In this document: positions 20,301 to 28,397 of the stretch, piece after piece
Layout of the letters: each line of letters starts with the position of its first letter
Numbering within the stretch: position 1 is the stretch's first letter
Made by a program: the position numbers and the translations under genes
Notes under the pieces: model-generated
What the model was told of the DNA's origin: nothing
Seen by the model: only the letters and a program-made list of their open reading frames with translations
Databases searched by the model: none
Origin: RPQJ01 sp963706755
GTDB taxonomy: Bacteria > Pseudomonadota > Gammaproteobacteria > Steroidobacterales > Steroidobacteraceae
DNA: 64,000 nt
Direction of reading: 5' to 3'
NCBI GenBank assembly: GCA_963706755.1
Contig: CAVPNH010000002.1
Coordinates: forward strand, 30,164 to 94,163

Positions 20301-20481
20301 CGCGATCATGGGCGGGTTGGGGTTCTCCGCGGTCGTGTCGCTGCTGATCGTGCCGATGTTCTACGTCTGGTTCGATGACCTGAACCTGTGGCGCAGGCGT
20401 GTGTTTTCCAGGGCTTCACCGACGGACAAGGATTCTCCGTCCTTCACACGTCCGGCCGAATTACCGCAGGCCGTGGAGTAA
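17374..20481 (+). CDS. RND efflux permease 2
   Basis: 1035 residues, intact. The ATG at 17374 is set by TGAGGA five bases upstream, which overlaps the stop of permease 1, so the two are translationally linked. It starts MRHTRLALNRPVTTVMVFLAVVAVG, typical of RND TM1, and has MMLAIGMLVDNSVVITESI in the first TM block and a matching second half (MIGFMVLIGVVVNIGIVLIAHVID). Two adjacent permeases after one adaptor recall MdtABC-type pumps that form mixed trimers. The two permeases here are clearly different in sequence. Substrates cannot be predicted; antibiotics, bile-like compounds or lipids are all possible for the family. Confidence 0.9.
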   Translation: MRHTRLALNRPVTTVMVFLAVVAVGLISGRLLRLESMPDIMFPGMFVTIPYPGSTPEEIEQTVVRPVEEALATLSGIEELQASAQSDQATFRILFSLDRDLDAAAFDVRTKLDSIRSQLPAAADRMLMQTFSPSDQPIVIIRISAEHDLTDQYEMLEKYLQRPIQRLDGVARVDLRGVQPREVRVLADPTRLATYGVDVRDLRALLVASNFSVGAGELTENGQRYTVRPIGEFRDILDVRNLLLRPGVRVGDVADVELVAPELTEGRHMGGRKAVGIDVFKSTQANVVEVADKVVAAVNDARNVPQLQGIQILVVENQADDIRDSLKELRNAGLVGAALGFLMLLVFLRHLPTTVIVGVTVPISLLVTLGAMYFLGLTLNILTMMGMMLAIGMLVDNSVVITESIFRRRQLLPGHPVEATLAGVTEVGVATLAGTVCTTIVFLPLVFGEKNQMSIFLVHVAVPIVVAMLASLVVAQTLIPMLAARMSAPPPVSEASWFGRLQAQYQRSLGWALDHRKLMALFTVLILVSPVPLFALKLAKFDPFPQEATRTLGLAYHLEGSYPIDQVGKAVQRVEAYLEANKEKFEIETYYTYWATDEAFTRIYLKPKEQAKLPAAQLMQMISDGMPEIIIGKPSFRFDDSTSGSTAFSLQLSGESTERLAEISQEVAHRLSSVPGLEAVRSEASTGSQEVQVVVNRDRASQLGLTTQEIAMTVAGAMRGDRLPELRTTDRELTMRLAFRESDRQSVEDLARVPVMLANGGRTELGAVADFVVKPSDREITRTNRLTSVNINANLAKGTTMEEARKRVEPIMDAYPLPPGYAWKFGRGFDENDKAVQIMVQNLLLAVALIFLVMASLFESTLYPLSIITSILFAIVGSIWFMTVTGTTITMMAMIGFMVLIGVVVNIGIVLIAHVIDLREAGLPRREAILQAGRDRLRPIMMTVLTTLLGLTPLAIGDAHIGGMGGTGPSYQPMARAIMGGLGFSAVVSLLIVPMFYVWFDDLNLWRRRVFSRASPTDKDSPSFTRPAELPQAVE

Positions 20482-20566
20482 CCGCCGCCCTCGCCGCCCG
20501 GTGCCGCAATGCTGCCGGCCCGTGCGTGCGACCTGGCGTCGGCCGCAGGCCGCCGGAGCGTGCCCA

Positions 20567-21016
20567 CTACTTGAGGCAGACAACGAGTCGCGCCGAGTGA
20601 CTGCGCCAGTTGATGGGTATGACGATCGGCTGACTGCCGATTGGCCGCCGTGGCTCTTCGCCTCCAGCCGTCAGCACGGTCGGAACGGAGATGTGGAACT
20701 GGTTACCGAAGTCCCGGCGCGCATTACCGGCGATCGTGTTCGCCACCTCCCCGACGATGTCGCACAGGTTTTCGTGCGATACATCGCTCTCGTTCATCCT
20801 CATCAGCAGGACGGTGAGCATGCCGCGTGGCGCCGTGAAGTAGACGATTCCGTCGCGACGCCCGGAGACGGAGATCACGCCGGTGTATTCGTACAATTCC
20901 GTCGCGTCGTGAGACATCAGGTAGGGCGATCCGACCGACGCCGGCTGCTGTGCGGCGACCTCGAAGTAGCGGGTCGTTCCGTACAGGAAGGTCCGAATTG
21001 CCTGTTCGTCGAGCAT
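20567..21016 (-). CDS. CheX-like chemotaxis phosphatase domain protein
   Basis: 149 residues from the ATG at 21016, six bases after the CheY-like stop. The stretch ESDVSHENLCDIVGEVANTIAGNARRDFG has the E...N pattern of the CheC/CheX phosphatase active helix. The rest alternates strands and helices as in CheX (GIVYFTAPRGMLTVLLMRM). Such proteins remove phosphate from CheY. Here it would reset the neighbouring response regulator. Last gene of the minus-strand chemosensory-like cluster and convergent with RND permease 2, with 85 bp between them. Confidence 0.75.
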   Translation of the reverse strand: MLDEQAIRTFLYGTTRYFEVAAQQPASVGSPYLMSHDATELYEYTGVISVSGRRDGIVYFTAPRGMLTVLLMRMNESDVSHENLCDIVGEVANTIAGNARRDFGNQFHISVPTVLTAGGEEPRRPIGSQPIVIPINWRSHSARLVVCLK

Positions 21017-21021
21017 CGTGC

Positions 21022-21393
21022 TCAGGCTCCGCCCAGAAGTTCCTGGAGCGCCTCGTTGAGCTGGCGATCGGTGAACGGCTTGTTCAGGAAGCCGTTGGCA
21101 CCCTTCTCCATCGCCTCGACCGCCGTGGCCTTGTCCGCCAGCGCCGACACGATGAGGATCAGTACGCCGGGTTTCATCCGCACGAGCTCCTCGACGCACT
21201 CGATGCCGTTCATGTTGGGCATCGTGATATCCATCGTGACGACGTCGGGGTCGGTTTCGATGAACCGCTCGATCGCCTCGCGGCCGTCGCGTGCGGTGCC
21301 GACGACCTGCAGCTGGGCCAGCCGCTGTGACCGCTCGATGCGCCGACGCATGACATTCGAGTCGTCGACGATCAGCAGCCGCAGCGGCGGCAT
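21022..21393 (-). CDS. CheY-like single-domain response regulator
   Basis: 123 residues from the ATG at 21393; GAGG lies about 11 bases upstream. An in-frame ATG at 21426 would add 11 residues. The receiver fold is complete: the acidic pair in LLIVDDSNVMRRR, the phospho-acceptor Asp in PDVVTMDITMPNMNG, the Thr/Ser position in LIVSALADK, and the Lys in GFLNKPFTDRQL. There is no output domain, so it should act by binding a partner. It lies between the CheA-like kinase and the CheX-like phosphatase, which suggests they act on it. Confidence 0.88.
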   Translation of the reverse strand: MPPLRLLIVDDSNVMRRRIERSQRLAQLQVVGTARDGREAIERFIETDPDVVTMDITMPNMNGIECVEELVRMKPGVLILIVSALADKATAVEAMEKGANGFLNKPFTDRQLNEALQELLGGA

Positions 21394-21442
21394 GAGGCAG
21401 GGCACCTCATGGGCAAAGCCGCTCATGACGCGCCGACCCCGC

Positions 21443-23581
21443 TCACGCGACGGCGTCCTGCTGCTCGTCCGTGCCAGGGAGCAGGATGCGGAACCGGGTC
21501 AGCTTGCCGGGCACTGTCGCGACCGCAATCCTGCCGCCGGCTTCCCGGACGGACTTCCACACGATGTCGAGGCCGACGCCGCGCCCGGCGTCGAGGTCGT
21601 CTCCGCCGTAGGTCGAGATCCCGGCCTTGAAGATCAGGCCGAGCGTCGACCTGTCGTCGAGCGTTTGCGCTCGCACCTCGTCGACGAGGCCGAGCGCGAG
21701 CGCCTTCTCCTTCACGAGGTCGGCCCGTATGCCGGCCCCGTCATCCTGGAAAACGAGCTCGTACCCGTGCTCCCGGGCCTTGAACTCCACCTGCAGCAGA
21801 CCCGCCGGGTTCTTGCCTGCGCTGTTTCGCAGCTCGACATCCTCGATGCCGTGTACCACCGCATTGCGGACGAACTGGACCACGACATTCTGCACGACGC
21901 GGCGGTAATCACCGGGTACCAGGTCGAGTCCGGTCGTGACGAAGAGGATTTTCTTGCCGTGATTCGCGGCCATGCGGGCAGCGAGCGCTTCGAGCGTGTC
22001 GGACAGCCTGCGCGCCGGAGGCGGCGCTGGCGAAAGGGCCGGGAAAGTGGCCGGGGACGGGTCCTCCGTCGGCGTCGATGGCGCGAGCAACGATGCAGCC
22101 CGCAGGTTGTCGAGCCGGCCGAGCAGCTCCTGTATCGCCCTCAGGTGTGCGAACAGGTCGTCGAGACGCACGACGAGCGGCAGGAAATCGTTTCCCGACA
22201 GTTCCGCGCGCTCACGCAGTTCCTTGAGCCTGTCTTCGAAGGCATGGGCACGGCTCTCGACCGTAGCGACCCCGAGCGTCGCGGCGTCGCCCTTGATCTT
22301 GTGCATCTCGCGGAACAGTGAGTCGACCTTCTTGCGGAAATCGGTGTCGCTGCGCGCAGGGACTTTCAGCACGCTGTTGACCATCCGCAACGAGGCATTG
22401 CAGTCCGACAGGAACGTCTGCAGCTGGCCAGGTTCGACCTGCAGCATCGCAAGCAGCAGGTCCATCTGGGCGTCGGCGGAATCCTGCGACTGCTTGACCT
22501 CCCGGGCCAGCAGCACCCGCGACGTGACATCGCTGACGGACACGAGGATCTGTCGTACGGCGCCGTCCTGCTTGACCCGGTGGAAGTCGAACTCGAGGTA
22601 ACGGGTGTCCCGCCCGGCATTGCCGTGGTCGAAGGTCACCTCGACCTCCGCCAGCGGGTTGATGCTCTTGATCAGGTTTTCGTTGGCTCTCTCACCCCAG
22701 AGCAGCTTCACGTACTTGGACGCGGTCTCGAGCGTCGCTTCGGGGACGATCCCGCTGAGCAGGTCCTCGAAGGTCAGTCCGTCGAAGGAGTCGCGCCGGA
22801 AGAGCGCCGCGAGAGCAGCCGAGTGCGTCTTCCCGATGCGGAAGTCCCTGTCAATCAGGCAAAGGCCTTCCTTCACGGTCCCCAGGATGTCGCGAGTCTG
22901 CTGTCGCGCGTTCTGCGCCGCCCGTTCCTCGCGGGCTTTCAGCCACTGGAAACGTGCGACCAACGCCAGCAGAAGGCCGGCGAAGATCATGCCGGCGATC
23001 ATCAGGCGCCGCAGCGTCGCGGCACCCGTCACTGCTTCACCCTCGAGGCGGGAGCCAATGGTCGCCAGGCCGCTGACCAGGCCTGCCGCGTTCTGCCGTC
23101 CGTAGGCGAGGGCATCGCGCGTGTCGGCCATCAGCCGCTGGCCACTGACGTTGAGCTGTGTGCCGGTTCGATCGGAATCGCGGTAGGGAATCCCGCTGAA
23201 GGCGGTCACGGGCTCGAGCAGGGCGCGATACTGCGTCCAGACCTTCTCGATGGGCTGCAGCTCCTTGGAGCCCGGTGCAGCCGTCCGGCGAAGTTCGGCG
23301 ATGGCCAGGTCGTACTCGTGTTTCGAGGTGGCCAGGTCGGTGACCGCGTCACCGACGTAACTGCCCGACCTCAGGCGGTCCCGGATGCCCGCCAGCGAGC
23401 GCACCATGGCCTCGGGCTGGCTGCGCTGCTCGCTCACGAGCTTCAGCGCAGCCGTGCTCTGGGACAACTCGTTGGCAAGCCGGTAGCCCGGCAGCAGCAC
23501 CGTGGCGATGAAGGCCACGAGCAGTGCCAGGAATCCTGCCGGCACGGCAAGGCCCTTGAATCGATGAATGAAGTCGCTCAT
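21443..23581 (-). CDS. Membrane-bound CheA-like hybrid kinase (PAS, HPt, HATPase)
   Basis: 712 residues from the ATG at 23581, preceded by AAAGGA. Order: TM helix (12-31), a periplasmic helical sensor region to about 185, second TM (193-209), a PAS-like domain (228-353), an HPt-like helix bundle with the likely phospho-His 427 in MHKIKGDAATLG, a Pro/Ala linker (495-523), and a HATPase domain. The HATPase has an N-box in QFVRNAVVHGIE (569-580), DDGAGI at 613-618 and GRGVGLDIV at 667-674. This is the CheA combination of HPt and HATPase, but the sequence stops right after the ATPase: no CheW-like domain is present. It would autophosphorylate and pass phosphate to the CheY-like protein encoded next. 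Confidence 0.85.
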   Translation of the reverse strand: MSDFIHRFKGLAVPAGFLALLVAFIATVLLPGYRLANELSQSTAALKLVSEQRSQPEAMVRSLAGIRDRLRSGSYVGDAVTDLATSKHEYDLAIAELRRTAAPGSKELQPIEKVWTQYRALLEPVTAFSGIPYRDSDRTGTQLNVSGQRLMADTRDALAYGRQNAAGLVSGLATIGSRLEGEAVTGAATLRRLMIAGMIFAGLLLALVARFQWLKAREERAAQNARQQTRDILGTVKEGLCLIDRDFRIGKTHSAALAALFRRDSFDGLTFEDLLSGIVPEATLETASKYVKLLWGERANENLIKSINPLAEVEVTFDHGNAGRDTRYLEFDFHRVKQDGAVRQILVSVSDVTSRVLLAREVKQSQDSADAQMDLLLAMLQVEPGQLQTFLSDCNASLRMVNSVLKVPARSDTDFRKKVDSLFREMHKIKGDAATLGVATVESRAHAFEDRLKELRERAELSGNDFLPLVVRLDDLFAHLRAIQELLGRLDNLRAASLLAPSTPTEDPSPATFPALSPAPPPARRLSDTLEALAARMAANHGKKILFVTTGLDLVPGDYRRVVQNVVVQFVRNAVVHGIEDVELRNSAGKNPAGLLQVEFKAREHGYELVFQDDGAGIRADLVKEKALALGLVDEVRAQTLDDRSTLGLIFKAGISTYGGDDLDAGRGVGLDIVWKSVREAGGRIAVATVPGKLTRFRILLPGTDEQQDAVA

Positions 23582-23619
23582 GAAGGCTGGTCCTTTCTTG
23601 CGCGTACGCGCGGCCGGGG

Positions 23620-25719
23620 TCATCGCCGGGCTCCGTCGCCGGGTTTGAATACGACTGCAATCACCGTTGTGGATTCGACTGCCCGGCCCTCGACCCGCGG
23701 CGCCTTGAAGCGCCAGCGACTGACGGCCGCCAGGACCGACTTGTCGAATACGCCGGTCGGAGTCGAGGACACGATCTCCGTACCCTGGACGCGCCCGTCC
23801 GCGTCGACGGCGACTCGCACCCGGACCTCGCCGCTGAGGCCCTTCTCCATCGCTCCCGTCGGATAGGCGGGCGCCAGGTAGTACGTGCGCTCGAGTGAAG
23901 AAGATTGGAGCGGTGCGGGGGACGGCTGCCGCGCCGCGGCGAGGCGTCGCTCGAGCCCGTCTAACCGAGTGGGTTCGACGCCGAGCCCGCGCGCTGCATC
24001 CAGGTATCGCTGGGTTATTTCAAATTCGCCCGCTGCCAGTGCGCTGCTTGCCCGCTCAACCAGTTGCGACGAGAGCGCACGGGCCTGATCCGCAGTTGCC
24101 GCGCCCGCGGGGTCTTTCGTGCGCAACGAGCCGTAGTAGAACACCGCGCTGTCCTGGGTCGGGTCGATCAGCTTTCCTTCGCTGATTCGCTGCTGCACCA
24201 GCATGGCCAGGCGCTCCGGTTCGGAAAGCGACGGCGGAGTCGGCGTCACGTCGACGCGAGTGGATGCCACCGGCACGGCGGCGAGGCCGGTTGCTGTCGT
24301 CACGCCAAGAGCACGCGCTTCCGCCAGCCAGCGTTCCATCTCGACGGTCTGCCGCTGCGCACCTGCAGTCTGCGCGCGCTGCAGGAATGCCTGCCCGAGC
24401 TTGCGGCTCGCTGCAGCCTGCGTACGCGTGTTCGGCGCCAGCTGGCTCAGTTGCGCCAGGTATTCCCTGGCGCTGTCCCCGGCGGGCTCAATGAGCCTGC
24501 CTTCCGCGATTCGGGCGTACACGAGGCCCGCGAGCTGGTTGACCCGCGCGCCGCCCTGCCGGCGGGTGATCTCGTCGCGCCAGTAGGTCGTGCGGTCGGC
24601 CGGCAACGATCGCGCCTGCGCAGCCTGCCGCACGAGCTGGCTCGCACGATCGGTCCTGCCCGCATCGAGGGCCGCGGCGATCTGTCCTTCGACGATGCGG
24701 GTTGCGGCGGACTGGACTTTCGGGTCGTCGGGTCGCACGCGCGCGAGCTGAACGACCGTGGTTGCTGCGTCGTCGAGCCGCCGTTCGGCGAGCGCCGACT
24801 GCAGACGTTCGTCCAGTACTGCGGCAACGCGGTCCAGCCCCTCGCGCGCCTCCCCGTTGCCCGGCTCCTGCGCAAGGACCGATCGGTAGTAGAGAAGCGC
24901 ACTGTCGGAGTCGGGTTCCACATAGCGGCGCTCGAGAAACGCCGTTGCGGCCTTATCCAGCAGGTCTTCGACCGATCCGTGCTCGATGAGATCCGGCACG
25001 GGACTCGCCGCAACTGGCGCGGGGCGCGGGGCGACCGCGGCGGCCACGGGCTTCGGAACGGTGTCCTGCCCTGCGTGGTCCAGCAGGAACCAGGTCGCTG
25101 ACATGCCCAGCACGACCAGGCCGACCATTCCGGGTACCAGCCACCGCGGCGTTCGCGGCCTGGCGGGACGCGCGGTCGCGACCGGCTCGAGCCACGGCAC
25201 CGACTCGGCGGGCTGCGATGCGATGACTTGCCTGGCGGCCGGCTGAGCGTCGGCTTTCGGTGCGGACACGACGGCCCGCGAGAGCGCCTCCTCCCGGGCT
25301 CCTGCGAGCACAGCCGCGGTCTTGCCGGTCTCGACCGGAATGGGCAGCACCGCAAATGCCGCCGATCGCCGGATCGCGTGCGCTATGTCAGGTGACTGCG
25401 ATGCCGGCGCGAATACGACGACGACACCGGAGTCGGAGAACGACTGCAATCGGTCTACCGCGCTGCCTGGATCCGCGGCCTCCCGCGCGTCGAGTAGAAA
25501 GACCTGGGCATGGGCGGCATCCACGTGCTCGCGAGCTGCGTCGACGGAATCCGCGAGCCGGATGCCGGTTTCGCCGTCGAGCTCCCGACCGACCTGCTCG
25601 AGCAGCGCATCGTCGCGGGTGACCGCGATGACGTCGACGCGGGACGTCGGAGCCGATTGAGCACCTGGGACGAGCGCAGGCGCCGGATGTGCAAGAGCGT
25701 GAATGGGCGTCGCGGCCAC
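23620..25719 (-). CDS. Pseudo-receiver / TM / repeat / TonB C-terminal fusion protein
   Basis: 699 residues from a GTG with AAGGAG upstream. Residues 27-145 look like a CheY-type receiver: Asp36/37, Asp77 in VFLLDARE, Ser/Ala at the fourth strand. The conserved Lys is replaced (VLPIPVE), so it is probably a pseudo-receiver. A TM helix (193-213) follows, then a Pro/Ala-rich spacer. A periplasmic helical region carries three copies of a motif like G(R/K)LIEPxxDSAxxYY at about 264-278, 406-420 and 514-529. The last 90 residues are a TonB C-terminal domain (YPTGAMEKGLSGEVRVRVAVDADGRV ends before VSRWRFKAP). Cytoplasmic signal input with a periplasmic TonB output is inferred. Same strand, 38 bp before the CheA-like gene. 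Confidence 0.75.
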   Translation of the reverse strand: MAATPIHALAHPAPALVPGAQSAPTSRVDVIAVTRDDALLEQVGRELDGETGIRLADSVDAAREHVDAAHAQVFLLDAREAADPGSAVDRLQSFSDSGVVVVFAPASQSPDIAHAIRRSAAFAVLPIPVETGKTAAVLAGAREEALSRAVVSAPKADAQPAARQVIASQPAESVPWLEPVATARPARPRTPRWLVPGMVGLVVLGMSATWFLLDHAGQDTVPKPVAAAVAPRPAPVAASPVPDLIEHGSVEDLLDKAATAFLERRYVEPDSDSALLYYRSVLAQEPGNGEAREGLDRVAAVLDERLQSALAERRLDDAATTVVQLARVRPDDPKVQSAATRIVEGQIAAALDAGRTDRASQLVRQAAQARSLPADRTTYWRDEITRRQGGARVNQLAGLVYARIAEGRLIEPAGDSAREYLAQLSQLAPNTRTQAAASRKLGQAFLQRAQTAGAQRQTVEMERWLAEARALGVTTATGLAAVPVASTRVDVTPTPPSLSEPERLAMLVQQRISEGKLIDPTQDSAVFYYGSLRTKDPAGAATADQARALSSQLVERASSALAAGEFEITQRYLDAARGLGVEPTRLDGLERRLAAARQPSPAPLQSSSLERTYYLAPAYPTGAMEKGLSGEVRVRVAVDADGRVQGTEIVSSTPTGVFDKSVLAAVSRWRFKAPRVEGRAVESTTVIAVVFKPGDGARR

Positions 25720-25919
25720 GGAACACTCCTTCTGGCTACCGGGATCGGCGAACGGCGTCCGCCACATTCCGGTCAATACAGGAGTGTAGATATGGCCTCG
25801 CACAGAAACTTGCGCCGCGTCACGGTTTGAGACTGGATACCGGGTCGCCGCACTTTTCGTGCCGGGGGTAACGGTTTTTCGGCCGCATGGCAGCCGGCGT
25901 TGGTCAGGCCGCCGACGAC

Positions 25920-26957
25920 TCAGCGCAGCAGCACGCGGTAGATTTCGAAGTACTCTTCCAGCAGCAGGTTGGTGGCGGGCGCGCCGCCCTGCGCCGCCGC
26001 GTCCGGCGCGTGGACACTGTCCTGGGTCGGAACGGCGTCGGATTCGTCCCGGTATAACGCGGTGCGCCGCAACCGGTCCGTCCGCCCCTTGATGTCCACC
26101 AGGTCCACGGCCTGCTTTTCGAGTTCGCCGACCGACACCGCGACCTTCGCGAGCAGGGCCTCGCACTGCTCCGGCGCGCCGTAGTTCGACTCGTACACAC
26201 GCCGCAGCGTCGTCTGTCGTGCGAGGTCGGCGAGTCCGTCCGCGGCCAGCCGTCCGTAGAGCCATTCGGCGCATGCGATCACCGCCAGGTTCACCGCGCG
26301 CCGCCCTTCCACGCTCAGGGATTCGAATGCGGGCGGCGGCTCCGCCTCGACCTCGTGCCGCCGGTCGCCCAGGTCCGTCACGACGGTAAGCGCAGCTTCG
26401 ACGCGACCCGCGCGAATCGCGATGGCTTCCTCGAGCCGGCGTCGGCGGAAGTGATTCCAGAACCCACCCAGCGAGGTGAGCTGCTGGCGTGCGAGCTTCT
26501 GCTCGGCCTGCAGCTGGTCGGCCAGGACCCGCGCCTCGACCAGTTCGCGGTCCACGTCCGCGAGGCGGGCGCGTTTCGCACGGTCGAACTCCGCCAGCTG
26601 CTGGCGGCGCTCGCGATCCTTCTGCTGCTGCGCGAGATCGCCCGAGAACTTCTCGAGGCGCTGCGAGGCCGTGCGCCACAGCCCCTTCAGCTGGAAATAG
26701 ACCAGGCTCTTGCGACCCTCCTCCGGGCGGCCGAGGTAGGCCTCGAGGGTCGCAAGCTGTTCCTCGACCCGCATGGTCGCGCCTTCCTGGAGCTTGAGCC
26801 GGTCGAGCAGGCGATGCCGATCGTCATCGAGCGCGCCCAGTTCCTTCTTGAGCTCCGCACGATTGCGAAACAGCGCAACCATGCGCTCGTCCTCGGTCGA
26901 CGGTCTCCGCCCGGACAGGCGCTGGATCAGTCGGTGCAGGTCGTCACGCAGGTTCAT
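25920..26957 (-). CDS. Coiled-coil hypothetical protein
   Basis: 345 residues starting MNLRDDLHRLIQRLSGRR. Residues about 20-190 are rich in Glu, Arg, Leu and Gln with heptad-like spacing (EQLATLEAYLGR, EKFSGDLAQQQKDRERRQQL), typical of long coiled coils. The C-terminal third is more globular and ends LLLEEYFEIYRVLLR. No signal peptide or TM segment is seen, so it is probably cytoplasmic. It overlaps the end of the DUF1249 gene by 14 bp and is likely translated with it. A 200-bp gap separates it from the TonB-like gene, so membership of the chemosensory operon is uncertain. Function unknown. Confidence 0.7.
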   Translation of the reverse strand: MNLRDDLHRLIQRLSGRRPSTEDERMVALFRNRAELKKELGALDDDRHRLLDRLKLQEGATMRVEEQLATLEAYLGRPEEGRKSLVYFQLKGLWRTASQRLEKFSGDLAQQQKDRERRQQLAEFDRAKRARLADVDRELVEARVLADQLQAEQKLARQQLTSLGGFWNHFRRRRLEEAIAIRAGRVEAALTVVTDLGDRRHEVEAEPPPAFESLSVEGRRAVNLAVIACAEWLYGRLAADGLADLARQTTLRRVYESNYGAPEQCEALLAKVAVSVGELEKQAVDLVDIKGRTDRLRRTALYRDESDAVPTQDSVHAPDAAAQGGAPATNLLLEEYFEIYRVLLR

Positions 26958-27435
26958 GCACTACGCCACAGGCTGGCGCGGGCGGCGCCGCGAAACGATG
27001 GCCGCGATCGAAGCAGTAGTCGAGCCACTTGTTCAGCAGCATGTTGCGCAGCCAGCGGTCGCCGAGAGAGGCGGATGTGCGGCAGCGTATGGAGGCGAGC
27101 CCGGGGTGCCGCACCCAGCGTCCGCAGTGGCTGGCCTCCGCGAGGCGCGCGTCGTGATAGACGCGAACCTCGAGATCCGGATCGGCCACCGAACCCGGCG
27201 CGTCCTCGAAGAAATAGGTGAGCCGGAGCACCGTGGTGTAGGGACTGTGCTCCACCGTCTCGAGGTGGAGGTCACAGTCGGACGGCACGCGAGACACGCT
27301 GCGCCCGGCCAGCGCGCGCAAGTCCCCGACGAGGCCGCGCAACCGCAGGTAGTTGCTCTCGTACAGCGTCATCAGTCCGACGAAGCTCGCCGGCCGCGCC
27401 CGCCAAGAGGTCACGCACAGGCTGTCTGCGCTCAT
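26944..27435 (-). CDS. DUF1249 (YqiB-like) family protein
   Basis: 163 residues. Features of the YqiB/DUF1249 family are seen: LMTLYESNYLRLRGLVGDL near the N-terminus, a central DCDLHLETVEHSPYTTVLRLTYFF, then DPDLEVRVYHDARLAEA, and a C-terminal NMLLNKWLDYCFDRGHRF. The cellular role of the family is not established. The ATG at 27435 lies only six bases after an extended -10 box, so the message may be leaderless. It overlaps the coiled-coil gene by 14 bp. Confidence 0.8.
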   Translation of the reverse strand: MSADSLCVTSWRARPASFVGLMTLYESNYLRLRGLVGDLRALAGRSVSRVPSDCDLHLETVEHSPYTTVLRLTYFFEDAPGSVADPDLEVRVYHDARLAEASHCGRWVRHPGLASIRCRTSASLGDRWLRNMLLNKWLDYCFDRGHRFAAPPAPACGVVHEPA

Positions 27436-27441
27436 CGTTCG

Positions 27442-27450
27442 ACTATAGCA
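27442..27450 (-). promoter_or_regulatory. Extended -10 promoter for the DUF1249 gene
   Basis: On the minus strand the sequence reads TGCTATAGT, an extended -10 element (TGn plus TATAGT). The hexamer ends six bases before the ATG at 27435, so transcription would begin at or next to the start codon. A good -35 box is not visible at the expected distance, as is usual for extended -10 promoters. Confidence 0.5.
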
Positions 27451-27496
27451 CAGGGTTTTTCCGCATCCGTGACGCGCTCCACACCCGCGCGCACCA

Positions 27497-28321
27497 TCAC
27501 GGACGCAGCCTGCGCTCGATGCCCATGCGGTCGATGATCCGGCTCGCAATCTCCTCGATCGAGCACTCGGTCGTGTTCAGGTGCGGCACGCCGTAACGCT
27601 GGAACAGCGCTTCGGCGCTGCGCACCTCGTAGTCGCACTGCGCGACCGACGCGTAGCGGCTGCCGGGCCGGCGCTCGTTGCGGATCTGCCGCAGCCTGTG
27701 CGGATCGATCGTCAGGCCGAAGAGCTTCGCGGCCCAGGGCCTCACCATCGCGGGCAACTGGCGGTTCTCGAAGTCGTCATCGGTGAGCGGGTAGTTGGCC
27801 GCAAATACACCGTACTGCATCGCCATGTAGACGCAGGTCGGCGTCTTGCCGGAGCGCGACACGCCGACCAGGATCACGTCGGCGCGCGAGTAGTCGGCCA
27901 CGACGCCGCCGTCGTCCGCGGACAGCGCGAAATTCGTCGCGTCGATGCGCGCACCGTAGACGACTCGGTCCGCAATGCCGTGCGCGCGCCCCTCGCGCTC
28001 GGACGACTTCACGCCGAGCTCCCCCTCGAGCGGCGACATGAACGCGTCGAAAAAGTCGAGGAAGAGTCCGTTGCTGCGCTTCACGACCGAGCGCAGCTCA
28101 CCCTTGACCAGCGTGCTGAAGACCACGGGCCGAATGCCGTCTGCAGCGGCCGTCGCGTCGATCTTTCTTACGGCTTCCACTGCCTTGTCAACGCTGGATA
28201 TAAATGGCAGAGTCACCTGTCGGAATTCGAGGCCTTCGAATTGCGTAAGCAGGCTGTGTCCCATCGTTTCGGCAGTCACGCCGGTCTGGTCCGAGACGAA
28301 AAACACTGTTCTCCGGTTCAT
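27497..28321 (-). CDS. ppsR: Phosphoenolpyruvate synthase regulatory protein (PpsR)
   Basis: 274 residues from the ATG at 28321 (MNRRTVFFVSDQTGVTAETMG), with GGAGAG about ten bases upstream. This is the bifunctional kinase/pyrophosphorylase family (DUF299) that inactivates PEP synthase by ADP-dependent phosphorylation and restores it with phosphate. The P-loop-like GVSRSGKTPTCVYMA and the region PGSRYASVAQCDYEVR are characteristic. It is divergent from ppsA, its expected target, with 76 bp between the starts. Confidence 0.95.
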   Translation of the reverse strand: MNRRTVFFVSDQTGVTAETMGHSLLTQFEGLEFRQVTLPFISSVDKAVEAVRKIDATAAADGIRPVVFSTLVKGELRSVVKRSNGLFLDFFDAFMSPLEGELGVKSSEREGRAHGIADRVVYGARIDATNFALSADDGGVVADYSRADVILVGVSRSGKTPTCVYMAMQYGVFAANYPLTDDDFENRQLPAMVRPWAAKLFGLTIDPHRLRQIRNERRPGSRYASVAQCDYEVRSAEALFQRYGVPHLNTTECSIEEIASRIIDRMGIERRLRP

Positions 28322-28397
28322 CCGCGCGACGCTCTCCACTGCTCCGAAGGCAGGAGCAGTGTTTCATTCATCCTCGGCATGTAGCAAGAGGCGACCC

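Noticed and set aside
26000..26679. N-terminal extension of the TonB-like gene up to 26679
   Set aside because: It is the coiled-coil gene read in another frame; the GTG at 25719 has a strong ribosome binding site and the domain order starts there.
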